From Acidobacteriota bacterium (lineage in GTDB: Bacteria; Acidobacteriota; Terriglobia; Terriglobales; Acidobacteriaceae), in the NCBI GenBank assembly GCA_021798655.1, contig JAJZFE010000461.1, forward strand, positions 1 through 17,143: DNA of 17,143 bases. The letters run 5' to 3'. The position numbers and the translations under genes are program-made. Of this stretch, positions 1-6,546 are shown piece after piece. Numbering within the stretch: position 1 is the first letter of the stretch; each line of letters starts with the position of its first letter. Under the pieces are notes generated by a model that was not told where the DNA came from, ran no database searches, and saw only the letters and a list, made by a program, of their open reading frames with translations.

Positions 1-1
1 C

Positions 2-754
2 TGGGCCTCCGTCGTGCACAGCGCGGTCATCCCCACGCAACCGACAGGCGGCTTTACCGGCAGCCTCGTCTTCCTCATCATCGCCATCGTCGGCACCACC
101 ATCGCGCCGTGGCAGCTTTTCTTTCAACAGAGCTGCGTCGCCGAAAAGCGTCTCCGCTTCGCCGACCTCAAGTGGGCGCGGCTCGACACGCTCCTCGGTG
201 CCATCTTCACCGTCCTCGTCGCCGGCGCCATGATGCTCGTCGGCGACCTCGGCTACCGCCACCACATCCCGTTCAACGACCCCGCACAGCTCGCCCTCGC
301 GCTCGCACCAGTCGCCGGCCCGTTCTTCCGCAACGGCGTCCTGATGCTCATGGTCAACGCCGCCATCCTCGGCGCGACCGCCATCTCCCTGGCCAGCGCC
401 TGGGCCTACGGCGAGGTCCGCGGCTGGGAGCACTCGCTGCACAAAAAGCCCTGGGAGGCCCCCGGCTTCTACGCTACGTACATCCTCTGCGTCGGTGCGG
501 CCGCGGCCATCGTGCTCATCCCGCATGTGCCGCTGCAGCTCATCATCCTCAGCGTGCAGGCCTTCGCCGGCCTCATCCTGCCCTCGGCCATCATCTTTCT
601 GCAACTGCTGCTCAACGACCGCGAACTGCTCGGCGACCGCTGGGTCAACCGCCCCTGGAACAACGTCATCAACTGGACGATCATCGCCGTCCTCTTCGCG
701 CTCTCCCTCACGCTGGCCGCGCAGGTCATCCTGCCCAACCTCTTCAACGCATAG
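2..754 (+). CDS. NRAMP-family divalent metal transporter, C-terminal part (5' truncated by the window)
   Basis: The open frame runs in from the window edge, so this is only the C-terminal ~250 residues; the GTG at 14 is internal. NRAMP proteins are proton-coupled inner-membrane importers of Mn2+, Fe2+ or related divalent metals. Visible are several hydrophobic membrane segments and an I-V-G-T-T-I-A-P-W-Q-L-F-F-Q-Q stretch (residues ~27-41 of the visible part). That stretch resembles the conserved NRAMP helix 6 region, and an AAILGATAISLASAWAYGE helix follows. The conserved helix 1 DPGN motif would lie upstream and cannot be checked, so the exact metal (Mn versus the Nramp-related Mg/Al group) is unknown. 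A small membrane-protein gene follows after 12 bp with its own Shine-Dalgarno sequence, so the two are probably co-transcribed. Confidence 0.85.
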   Translation, partial: WASVVHSAVIPTQPTGGFTGSLVFLIIAIVGTTIAPWQLFFQQSCVAEKRLRFADLKWARLDTLLGAIFTVLVAGAMMLVGDLGYRHHIPFNDPAQLALALAPVAGPFFRNGVLMLMVNAAILGATAISLASAWAYGEVRGWEHSLHKKPWEAPGFYATYILCVGAAAAIVLIPHVPLQLIILSVQAFAGLILPSAIIFLQLLLNDRELLGDRWVNRPWNNVINWTIIAVLFALSLTLAAQVILPNLFNA

Positions 755-766
755 AAAGGAGCCACC

Positions 767-991
767 ATGGCCACCCTCAACATCACCCCGGCGCACGACA
801 GCTACCGCATCATCCACCCGCTCGACGACATCGCCGAAACCAAATGCTCCGCCGACGGTCTCGGCCCCATCCGCATGACCCCTGCCGTCCGCATCTCACT
901 GCGGCTGCTGCGCGCCTACCTCGCGCTCATCACCCTCATGCTCGTCTACCACGTCGTCGACCTGGCCGGCTGGCTCAACCACACCCGCTAA
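767..991 (+). CDS. Small single-helix membrane protein downstream of the NRAMP gene
   Basis: This is a 74-residue protein of unknown function. A strong Shine-Dalgarno AAAGGAG at 755-761 sits 5 bases before the ATG. The N-terminal ~45 residues are polar. Residues ~47-67 form one hydrophobic segment (LRAYLALITLMLVYHVVDLAG) that would span the inner membrane, followed by a short tail ending NHTR. It starts 12 bp after the transporter stop codon, so it is probably translated from the same mRNA and could be an accessory subunit or stability factor for the transporter. That role is inference from position only. The good RBS and coding-like composition make it more likely real than spurious. I do not recognise a family. 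Confidence 0.6.
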   Translation: MATLNITPAHDSYRIIHPLDDIAETKCSADGLGPIRMTPAVRISLRLLRAYLALITLMLVYHVVDLAGWLNHTR

Positions 992-1011
992 CCCAAGCGA
1001 CAGCCGGGTGC

Positions 1012-1038
1012 CCCACATCTCGTTCTCTGAGATGTGGG
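1012..1038. terminator. Perfect 10-bp hairpin between convergent genes
   Basis: CCCACATCTC at 1012-1021 pairs perfectly with GAGATGTGGG at 1029-1038 across a 7-base loop. It lies in the 79-bp gap between the small membrane-protein gene (+) and the metallopeptidase gene (-), where a shared terminator is expected. Neither strand has a convincing U-tract after the stem, so it may be a dispersed palindromic repeat acting as an mRNA 3' end rather than a classical intrinsic terminator. Confidence 0.5.
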
Positions 1039-1070
1039 CTCGCACGGTGCTGGCCCACGCTCTACCCGAG

Positions 1071-2693
1071 TCACCGCAGCCCCGCCCGCATCACCCCAAA
1101 CTGCCCCATCCAGTGCGACAGCCCTTCCACCAGCCCGCCGGGGGCTACTTCCTGCTTCCTGCTTCCTGCTTCCTGCCTCTGAGCCGTCATCACCGGCCCG
1201 CTGCCCATCGGCACATTCGCCATATCCACCTTGTCGCGCAGCTCGCGTGCCAGCGGCAGCTCAAAGCCTTCGCTCACCCACACCGTGTTGTCCTTCAGCG
1301 TCAGCAGCACGTCGCCCTCGCTGGTGGAGTACACCCGCTCGCTGTCGTCCACCTCGTCCGCCCTGCGCCGCTTCAGCCCGTCATACTGCCGCGGCAGCTC
1401 CTCCTCAAACACGTCGAAGAAGCTATGCGCCGAGTCCGGGTTCTTCCACCGCGAGCTGTACAGGATCGCGATCGACTTCGTCGTGTCCTTATCCGCGGCC
1501 TTCATATTCCGCCGCTGCGCCGCGTAGTACACACCGCCGTTCCACGCCGGTGCCAGCGCCTCCGCCAGCGGCCGCCCGCCGAACAGCTCCGCCGTCATCC
1601 GCACATCCAGCTCGCCCATCACGCCTACGTCGTACGGGTCGTAGCCCGCGTCCTTCAGCATCGGATGGATGTCCGGCAGCTTCATCAGCGGCACCGCAAC
1701 GTGGTGCCGATAGGCCTCCGGCGTCATGATCTCGTAGCTCGTACTCGGCGGGTTCTCCAGCACGCCGGCGAACGCCTTGCCCACGCCGTCCTTCACCAGC
1801 ACCGCCTGCTCGAACGTCAGCCCGTCGGTGTACGGAAACAGCAGCGACTGCTGCAGCACCAGCGGCGCACGCGCCAGCACCGGGCTGTCGGCCGAATCAC
1901 CCGCGCCCTGCGACAGCATGTCCGCCATCTGCGGAAAGTCCTTCAGCGTCTTGCCCGGATGCCCGTTCGTCTCCAGCGCATAGTCGGCAAAGCTCACCAT
2001 CGCCTGGCCTTCCAACACCGCCTCGCGCGCCGTGTCCGTCTCATCCACCGCGATGTGCCGCTCGTCCTCGGCCTGGTTCTTCGCCGTGCCTTCGATCTCG
2101 TTGTCGTCCCACTTCGTCAGGCCCACCTTCTGGTCCTGCAGCGCGTGCGTCAGCTCGTGCGCCATCACCGGGGCCTGCTCGTCCAGCGACACCCAGTTCA
2201 GCAGGTTCATCACCTTCGTCTTGTTGTCATAGAACCCGGCAATCTGCTCCGTCAGCAGGCTCAGCAGAAACGGCTTCAGTTGAAAGCTCTGGTCCAGCAG
2301 CCCGAACTTCTTCAGCACCAGCTCGCTGCGCTCCATCCGCTTGGCGCCCTTGTCCTCGTCGAACTTCTTCCGCAGGTCCTTGTTCACGCTCTCGCGCGAG
2401 ACGAACCGGCACTTCACCGGCGCCAGGATCGGCAGCTCCGTGTCCTTGCTCACAAAGTGCAGAATCCGGTCCTCGCTGGCGATCAGCTGCTTCTCCTGGT
2501 CCGGCGTCAGCAGCGTGTCCACCGGCGTCTTCGCCGCGCCGGAGTCCTCCGTAATCGTCGTCTGCCCGCTCTCCAACACCGGAGGCGTCGTCTTGCCCGC
2601 GCCGTCCGCCTGCTGCGCCCAGCCCTGCGCCGTCCCACCCGCCCACACCAACCCCACCCACATCGCACCCACCCGCACCGCTCGTCCGCTCAC
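1071..2693 (-). CDS. Exported HExxH zinc-metallopeptidase-like protein
   Basis: This is a 540-residue protein, probably secreted or periplasmic. The GTG start is supported by GGAGG four bases upstream; the ATG at codon 11 is the alternative. Residues 1-28 look like a signal peptide with a likely cleavage near AQGWA/QQ. The key motif is V-M-A-H-E-L-T-H-A-L-Q-D-Q, with HELTH at 179-183: two zinc-binding His and the catalytic Glu of the zincin fold. Glu228 in A-R-E-A-V-L-E-G-Q-A-M is a plausible third (gluzincin-type) zinc ligand. Substrate unknown. The rest has no domain I can name. The last ~40 residues include Q-R-Q-E-A-G-S-R-K-Q-E, encoded by a 7-bp tandem repeat, so the C-terminal tail may be a slippage product. 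Transcribed divergently from the ygfZ operon. The HELTH motif is certain; peptidase activity is inferred. Confidence 0.8.
   Translation of the reverse strand: MSGRAVRVGAMWVGLVWAGGTAQGWAQQADGAGKTTPPVLESGQTTITEDSGAAKTPVDTLLTPDQEKQLIASEDRILHFVSKDTELPILAPVKCRFVSRESVNKDLRKKFDEDKGAKRMERSELVLKKFGLLDQSFQLKPFLLSLLTEQIAGFYDNKTKVMNLLNWVSLDEQAPVMAHELTHALQDQKVGLTKWDDNEIEGTAKNQAEDERHIAVDETDTAREAVLEGQAMVSFADYALETNGHPGKTLKDFPQMADMLSQGAGDSADSPVLARAPLVLQQSLLFPYTDGLTFEQAVLVKDGVGKAFAGVLENPPSTSYEIMTPEAYRHHVAVPLMKLPDIHPMLKDAGYDPYDVGVMGELDVRMTAELFGGRPLAEALAPAWNGGVYYAAQRRNMKAADKDTTKSIAILYSSRWKNPDSAHSFFDVFEEELPRQYDGLKRRRADEVDDSERVYSTSEGDVLLTLKDNTVWVSEGFELPLARELRDKVDMANVPMGSGPVMTAQRQEAGSRKQEVAPGGLVEGLSHWMGQFGVMRAGLR
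1148..1175. repeat. Heptanucleotide tandem repeat, 4 perfect copies of CTTCCTG
   Basis: Four exact head-to-tail copies of CTTCCTG (CAGGAAG on the coding strand) lie inside the 3' end of the metallopeptidase gene. Because 7 is not a multiple of 3, gain or loss of one unit would shift the frame and change the last ~35 residues. Confidence 0.9.
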
Positions 2694-3079
2694 ACTGCCT
2701 CCATCGTTCCCCCTACAGTGTACTCATCTGTACCCATGCAGCCCGCTCCCCCGGCGCTTCGGCGAACCAGCACAGGTGCACGATGCCCCGCCCAGAGCTG
2801 TCAAGCCCCACCCTCACCTAACCACTGCCTGCACAGGCACATCCAGAAAAATGATTAATAGCTCCAAGTCGCTACAATAGAGATAGGGAGTGTATGTCCC
2901 GGAACGAGCGCTGCACACGCACCGAACGGCTCGCCCCGCGCATCTCACCCTGGTCGGCCCCATCCCCCGAGTCCGACCCCAAGGTCCGACTCTGAAGTCC
3001 GACGCTAACCGTATTTGTATCAAGACTTTGACCCCAAAACCCCGGGAGGGGTACCAGGTCCAAAAGCCAGAAAGCCCGC
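2694..3079. other. Divergent intergenic region (386 bp) with candidate regulatory elements
   Basis: No convincing gene lies here. On the + strand TACAAT at 2873-2878 is a plausible -10 for the ygfZ operon, but no good -35 is seen. On the minus strand a TTGACA-like hexamer (TGTCAA at 2797-2802) might be a -35 for the metallopeptidase gene, but no good -10 follows. The 9-base palindrome TACAGTGTA at 2715-2723 lies ~25 bp before the metallopeptidase start and resembles BlaI/CopY-type TACA/TGTA operators; this is a weak suggestion. Positions 2971-3064 hold spaced GTCCGAC units and the first copy of a dispersed repeat, listed separately. Confidence 0.4.
2981..3064 (-). repeat. Dispersed intergenic repeat, copy A
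   Basis: Read on the minus strand, this ~84-bp stretch matches 11747-11830 (copy B). Shared blocks in order are GGACYTGG.ACC, TTTTGGGG, an identical AAAGTCTTGA (+ strand 3020-3029), ATA, TTAGC or GTTAGC, and TCGGACTTC. A GC-rich stem (ACCCC...GGGGT) is kept in both copies. It ends only ~15 bp before the ygfZ start codon, so it would lie in that operon's 5' untranslated leader. Confidence 0.75.
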
Positions 3080-4099
3080 ATGACCGACCGCAGCACCCAA
3101 CTCGACGCAATCCTCCACGGCGCGGCCTTCGCCCCCATGAACGAACAGGCCTTCCTGCGCGTCGCCGGCCCCGACGCCACCCGCTGGCTCAACGGCATGG
3201 TCTCCAACAACATCAAAGACCTCGCCGACGGAGAGCAGAACTACAACTTCCTGCTCAACGCCCAGGGCCGCATCCTCGGCGACTGCACCATCTACCGCCG
3301 TCCCACCTCCGCCGAACCCGAGTTTCTGCTGGAGACCGACCTCGCCCAGATCGACGCCGTCCACCAGACCCTCGAACGGTTCATCATTATGGACGACGTG
3401 GAGCTGAGCCGTGTGCTCACCGACAAGTTCGGCATCCTGCTCCTCGGCCCCGAGATCAGGATGGTCTTCATGCAGCTGCTCACTGACGGCGACAGCGACA
3501 TCCAGAGCGATGGAACCGATGCCGCACTGGCCGTCGAGCCGTCCATCATCCTCTCTCGGCCCAACGCCAACATCCCCACGCTGGAGCTCTGGTTCGACTC
3601 CGCGCAGGACCAGGAGCGCGCCCTGCACAGGCTCCCCACGCTGCAGGCCACCGCCGTCTCCGCCGAAGCGCTCGAAGCCTACCGCATCCTCTGCGCCACC
3701 CCGCGCTACGGCACGGACATCCGCAACACCGAGAGCGCCAAAGACCTGCCGCAGGAGACCGCGCTCGACGGCACGCAGTCCCCCGCCCTCAACTTCAACA
3801 AAGGCTGCTACCTCGGCCAGGAGATCGTCGAGCGCATCCACTCGCGCGGCCAGGTTCACCGCACCTTCTGCCAGTTCCAGCTCTCCGGCCCCGTCCCGCA
3901 GCTTCCAGCCACGCTGGAAGCCAACGGCAAAGCGGTCGGTGAGCTGACCTCGGCCGCCGTCATTCCGCTGCCCACAGGCGACATCACGCTCGCCCTCGGC
4001 TACGCTAGACGTGAGGCCCTCGACCGCCGCGAGCCGCTCACCTACCCCGGCGGCACCGCCCTGAAAACTGAACCCTCGCAGCACACAACCAACCACTGA
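3080..4099 (+). CDS. ygfZ: YgfZ/GcvT-type folate-binding protein
   Basis: This 339-residue cytosolic protein is of the YgfZ (IBA57-like) family, which binds tetrahydrofolate and helps maintain or repair certain iron-sulfur enzymes, including those used in tRNA thiomethylation. The family signature K-G-C-Y-L-G-Q-E-I-V-E-R is present at 241-252, with the conserved Cys at 243 and R-G-Q-V-H-R following. The N-terminal half has the GcvT-like fold pattern, with F-L-R-V-A-G-P-D-A-T-R-W-L-N-G-M at 25-40 and N-A-Q-G-R-I-L-G-D near 60-68. The length is near the family norm. It is the first gene of a same-strand run followed 15 bp later by the DUF1844 gene. The RBS before the ATG is weak. The family call is firm; the in vivo client enzymes are not visible here. 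Confidence 0.93.
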   Translation: MTDRSTQLDAILHGAAFAPMNEQAFLRVAGPDATRWLNGMVSNNIKDLADGEQNYNFLLNAQGRILGDCTIYRRPTSAEPEFLLETDLAQIDAVHQTLERFIIMDDVELSRVLTDKFGILLLGPEIRMVFMQLLTDGDSDIQSDGTDAALAVEPSIILSRPNANIPTLELWFDSAQDQERALHRLPTLQATAVSAEALEAYRILCATPRYGTDIRNTESAKDLPQETALDGTQSPALNFNKGCYLGQEIVERIHSRGQVHRTFCQFQLSGPVPQLPATLEANGKAVGELTSAAVIPLPTGDITLALGYARREALDRREPLTYPGGTALKTEPSQHTTNH

Positions 4100-4114
4100 G
4101 AACTGAGAACACCC

Positions 4115-4777
4115 ATGGCAGAGATCAAAGAGTTCGTCGTCAACGACCGTCGCAAGTTCACCGCAGAAGGCGAAGCCCGCCCCGACGCGCCACCCTCCGA
4201 ACCCCGGCCCGCGCGGCCAGAGGCCAGCCTTGAGCCCACCTCCGACGAGAAGCTGGGCTCCTCCGCACGGCTGATCGACCACAACGCCGACCGCAGGTCG
4301 CCCGAGCCAGCCGCCGCCGCGGAGCCTGAACAGCCCGCGCCGCCGCCGCTCACCCCCGAGCAGACCGCCGAGGTCAGCCGCGCCTACGACGCCACCGTCG
4401 ACCGCCTCGACACAGCCATCCGCTCCGCCAACCCCGGCATGGAACGCATCCCCGAGATGACCTTCGAGCGCGTCATCCACTCGCTCTACATGCAGGCGAT
4501 GCTGCAGCTCGGCATGATGGCGCCGCCCGACCAGAAGCCGCAGGTGGACATCCTCGGCGCGCGCCAGACCATCGACATGCTCGCCGTCCTCGCTGGCAAG
4601 AGCGTCGGCAACCTCACGCCCGAAGAGTCCGTGCTGATGGACAACGCCCTCTTCGAACTGCGCATGGGTTTCCTGGAGATGACCCAGGCCCTCGCCCGCC
4701 AGGCCCAGACCAGGCAGGCACCCGGCGCTCCCGGAATGCCGCCCGTCCCCGGCGCAGGCCCCAGCATCGTTCGCTAA
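4115..4777 (+). CDS. DUF1844 domain protein
   Basis: This is a 220-residue cytosolic protein of unknown function. Residues 1-~85 are charged, Pro/Ala/Glu-rich and probably disordered. Residues ~114-190 match the DUF1844 pattern: MTFERVIHSLYMQAMLQLGM, then an A-R-Q-T-I-D-M-L-A-V-L-A-G-K-S-V-G-N-L-T core (149-168) and a helical end E-S-V-L-M-D-N-A-L-F-E-L-R-M. The C-terminal ~25 residues are Pro/Gly-rich. It starts 15 bp after ygfZ and ends 9 bp before the metallo-hydrolase gene, so it is mid-operon. The conserved domain is recognised from memory of the family. No biochemical role is known to me, and its co-transcription with ygfZ and ribF is the only hint. Confidence 0.88.
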   Translation: MAEIKEFVVNDRRKFTAEGEARPDAPPSEPRPARPEASLEPTSDEKLGSSARLIDHNADRRSPEPAAAAEPEQPAPPPLTPEQTAEVSRAYDATVDRLDTAIRSANPGMERIPEMTFERVIHSLYMQAMLQLGMMAPPDQKPQVDILGARQTIDMLAVLAGKSVGNLTPEESVLMDNALFELRMGFLEMTQALARQAQTRQAPGAPGMPPVPGAGPSIVR

Positions 4778-4786
4778 GGCCGCTCC

Positions 4787-5581
4787 ATGCAGGCGACACT
4801 CACGTTTCTCGGTACCGGCACTTCGATGGGCGTCCCCACGCTCGGCTGCCGGTGCGCGGTCTGCACCGACGCGCACCGCCCCGGCTCGCCCAACCGACGC
4901 ACCCGCCCGTCCGTCATGCTCTCCTACAACGACCGCAACGTCCTCATCGACACCGGTCAGGACTTCCACGCGCAGGCCGTGCGCGAGCGCATCGGCTCCA
5001 TCGACGCGGTGCTCTACACCCACGGCCACGCCGACCACATCCTCGGCATGGACGACCTCCGCCCCCTCAGCTTCAAGAACCCCGGCGGCCTGCCGCTCTT
5101 CGCCGACGATGCAACCGCAGAGATCATCGAGCGCGTCTTCGAGTACACCTTCCGCAAGGAAGACCGTTACCCCACCAGCGCACGCGTCTCGATGAATCGC
5201 ACTGCCGCCGTCGCCGGCTCGGCCATCAGACTCTTCGACGCAGAGATCATTCGCGTGCCCGTGCAGCACGGCCGCCAGACCATCGCAGGCTACCGCATCG
5301 GCAACGCCGCGTATCTCACCGACGCCAGCGAGATTTCCACCCAGAGCCTGCCGCTGCTCGAAGGCCTCGACATCCTCATCCTAGACGCGCTGCGCCGTGA
5401 ACCCCATCCCACGCACATGAGCCTCGCCACAGCCATCGAGACGGTGAAGACGATCGCGCCGCGCCGCGCGTTTTTTACGCACATCTCGCATGACCTCGAC
5501 CACAACACCGTCAACGCCGAACTGCCCGCGCATATCCGCCTCGCGCACGACGGCCTGAGACTGGACTTCGACATCGCATGA
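4787..5581 (+). CDS. PhnP-like metallo-beta-lactamase-fold hydrolase
   Basis: This 264-residue cytosolic enzyme of the metallo-beta-lactamase fold resembles the PhnP cyclic phosphodiesterase branch. Seen: an N-terminal L-G-T-G-T-S-M-G-V-P, then C-R-C-A-V-C at 21-26, matching the structural zinc Cys pair of PhnP-type proteins. The dinuclear metal site T-H-G-H-A-D-H is at 78-84. Later ligand candidates are His161, Asp179 and H-I-S-H-D-L-D-H at 232-239. Hydrolysis of a phosphodiester (for example a cyclic nucleotide or ribose cyclic phosphate) is inferred from the family; the substrate is unknown, and no phosphonate (phn) genes are nearby. Its stop overlaps the ribF start in an ATGA, so the two are translationally coupled. 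Confidence 0.88.
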   Translation: MQATLTFLGTGTSMGVPTLGCRCAVCTDAHRPGSPNRRTRPSVMLSYNDRNVLIDTGQDFHAQAVRERIGSIDAVLYTHGHADHILGMDDLRPLSFKNPGGLPLFADDATAEIIERVFEYTFRKEDRYPTSARVSMNRTAAVAGSAIRLFDAEIIRVPVQHGRQTIAGYRIGNAAYLTDASEISTQSLPLLEGLDILILDALRREPHPTHMSLATAIETVKTIAPRRAFFTHISHDLDHNTVNAELPAHIRLAHDGLRLDFDIA

Positions 5582-6546
5582 AGATCGCACGCTCGCTCTC
5601 CGAACTCGCCAGCTACACGCAACGCTCCGTCGTCACCATCGGCAACTTCGACGGCGTCCACTGCGGCCATCGCATGGTCATCGCCGCCGTCCGCGAACGC
5701 GCCACACAGCTCGGCGCAGCTTCCGTGGCCGTGACCTTTGACCCGCATCCCGCGCATGTTCTACGCACCGACTCGCGACTGCCGCTCATCACGCCGCTCG
5801 CGCAGAAGCTGGACCTGCTCGGTGCTACAGGAATCGACCTCGCGCTCGTCCTTCCCTTCACCGACGAGCTGCGCCACTGGACCGCGCGCCACTTCGCCAC
5901 CACCGTGCTGCGCGACACACTCCACGCCGCCGAGGTCCACGAAGGCGAGACCTTCCGCTTCGGCTACGATGCCGAAGCAGGCATCGACAGCCTCACCACG
6001 CTCGGAACGGAACTCGGCTTCACCGTCCGCACCTACGAACCACGCACCCTGCGCGGCGCGGCCATCTCGTCCAGCCGCGTCCGCGCGCTCATCGCCGCCG
6101 GAAACATGCACGAAGCACGCGCGCTGCTGGGCCGCAGCTTCAGCGTCCGCAGCACACCGGCCTCAGGCCGCGGCTACGGCACCCGCTACGCCGTGCCCAC
6201 GATCAACCTGGCACCCTACGCCGAGCTGCTGCCCGCGCACGGCGTCTACATCACTACCCTGAGCATCGCCACAGACCGCGCGCCGCGCCTCTTCCACGGC
6301 GTTACCAACGTCGGCAACCGCCCCACCTTTGGCGCAGACTCCTTCGCCGTAGAGACGCACCTGCTCGACTTCAAGCCGATCGACCTCGACGAGCAGACAC
6401 CGCTGGAGATGGTTTTTCTGCAACGCCTCCGCCCAGAGCGCCGCTTCGAGTCGCCAGAGTTGCTGCGCGAGCAGATCATGCGCGACGTTGCGCGCGCCTC
6501 GCGCTACTTCGAACTCGGCAAGGCTTTGCACTGCTTCTCGCTTTAG
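5578..6546 (+). CDS. ribF: Bifunctional riboflavin kinase / FAD synthetase RibF
   Basis: This 322-residue cytosolic enzyme phosphorylates riboflavin to FMN and adenylylates FMN to FAD. The N-terminal adenylyltransferase domain has T-I-G-N-F-D-G-V-H-C-G-H (20-31), F-D-P-H-P (54-58) and I-S-S-S-R-V-R-A-L-I at 163-172. The C-terminal kinase domain has P-T-I-N (207-210), G-V-T-N-V-G-N-R-P-T-F-G at 241-252 and the catalytic Glu259 in V-E-T-H-L-L-D-F. The kinase loop reads G-Y-G-T-R-Y-A-V-P-T-I-N instead of the more usual G-R-x-L-G-F-P-T-A-N, probably a lineage variant because the other motifs are intact. It is the last gene of the ygfZ operon. The ATG overlaps the upstream stop by 4 bp. The stop codon directly abuts the stop of the convergent PBP gene, leaving no room for a separate terminator. 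Confidence 0.96.
   Translation: MKIARSLSELASYTQRSVVTIGNFDGVHCGHRMVIAAVRERATQLGAASVAVTFDPHPAHVLRTDSRLPLITPLAQKLDLLGATGIDLALVLPFTDELRHWTARHFATTVLRDTLHAAEVHEGETFRFGYDAEAGIDSLTTLGTELGFTVRTYEPRTLRGAAISSSRVRALIAAGNMHEARALLGRSFSVRSTPASGRGYGTRYAVPTINLAPYAELLPAHGVYITTLSIATDRAPRLFHGVTNVGNRPTFGADSFAVETHLLDFKPIDLDEQTPLEMVFLQRLRPERRFESPELLREQIMRDVARASRYFELGKALHCFSL

Noticed and set aside
1008..2858. 616-codon open frame on the + strand opposite the metallopeptidase gene
   Set aside because: Its His/Arg/Gln-rich composition is typical of an antisense shadow, and the minus strand encodes an HExxH protein with signal peptide and RBS.
2814..3216. Two short overlapping minus-strand frames around repeat copy A
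   Set aside because: Their shared K-V-L...L-A-S-D-F-R peptide also appears in a frame across copy B, but this reflects the DNA repeat, not a protein; no RBS or codon pattern supports them.
3020..5269. 749-codon open frame on the minus strand opposite ygfZ, the DUF1844 gene and the metallo-hydrolase gene
   Set aside because: It lies wholly antisense to three genes with clear family motifs, is Gly/Val/Ala-rich with no recognisable domain, and is explained by GC-rich codon bias.
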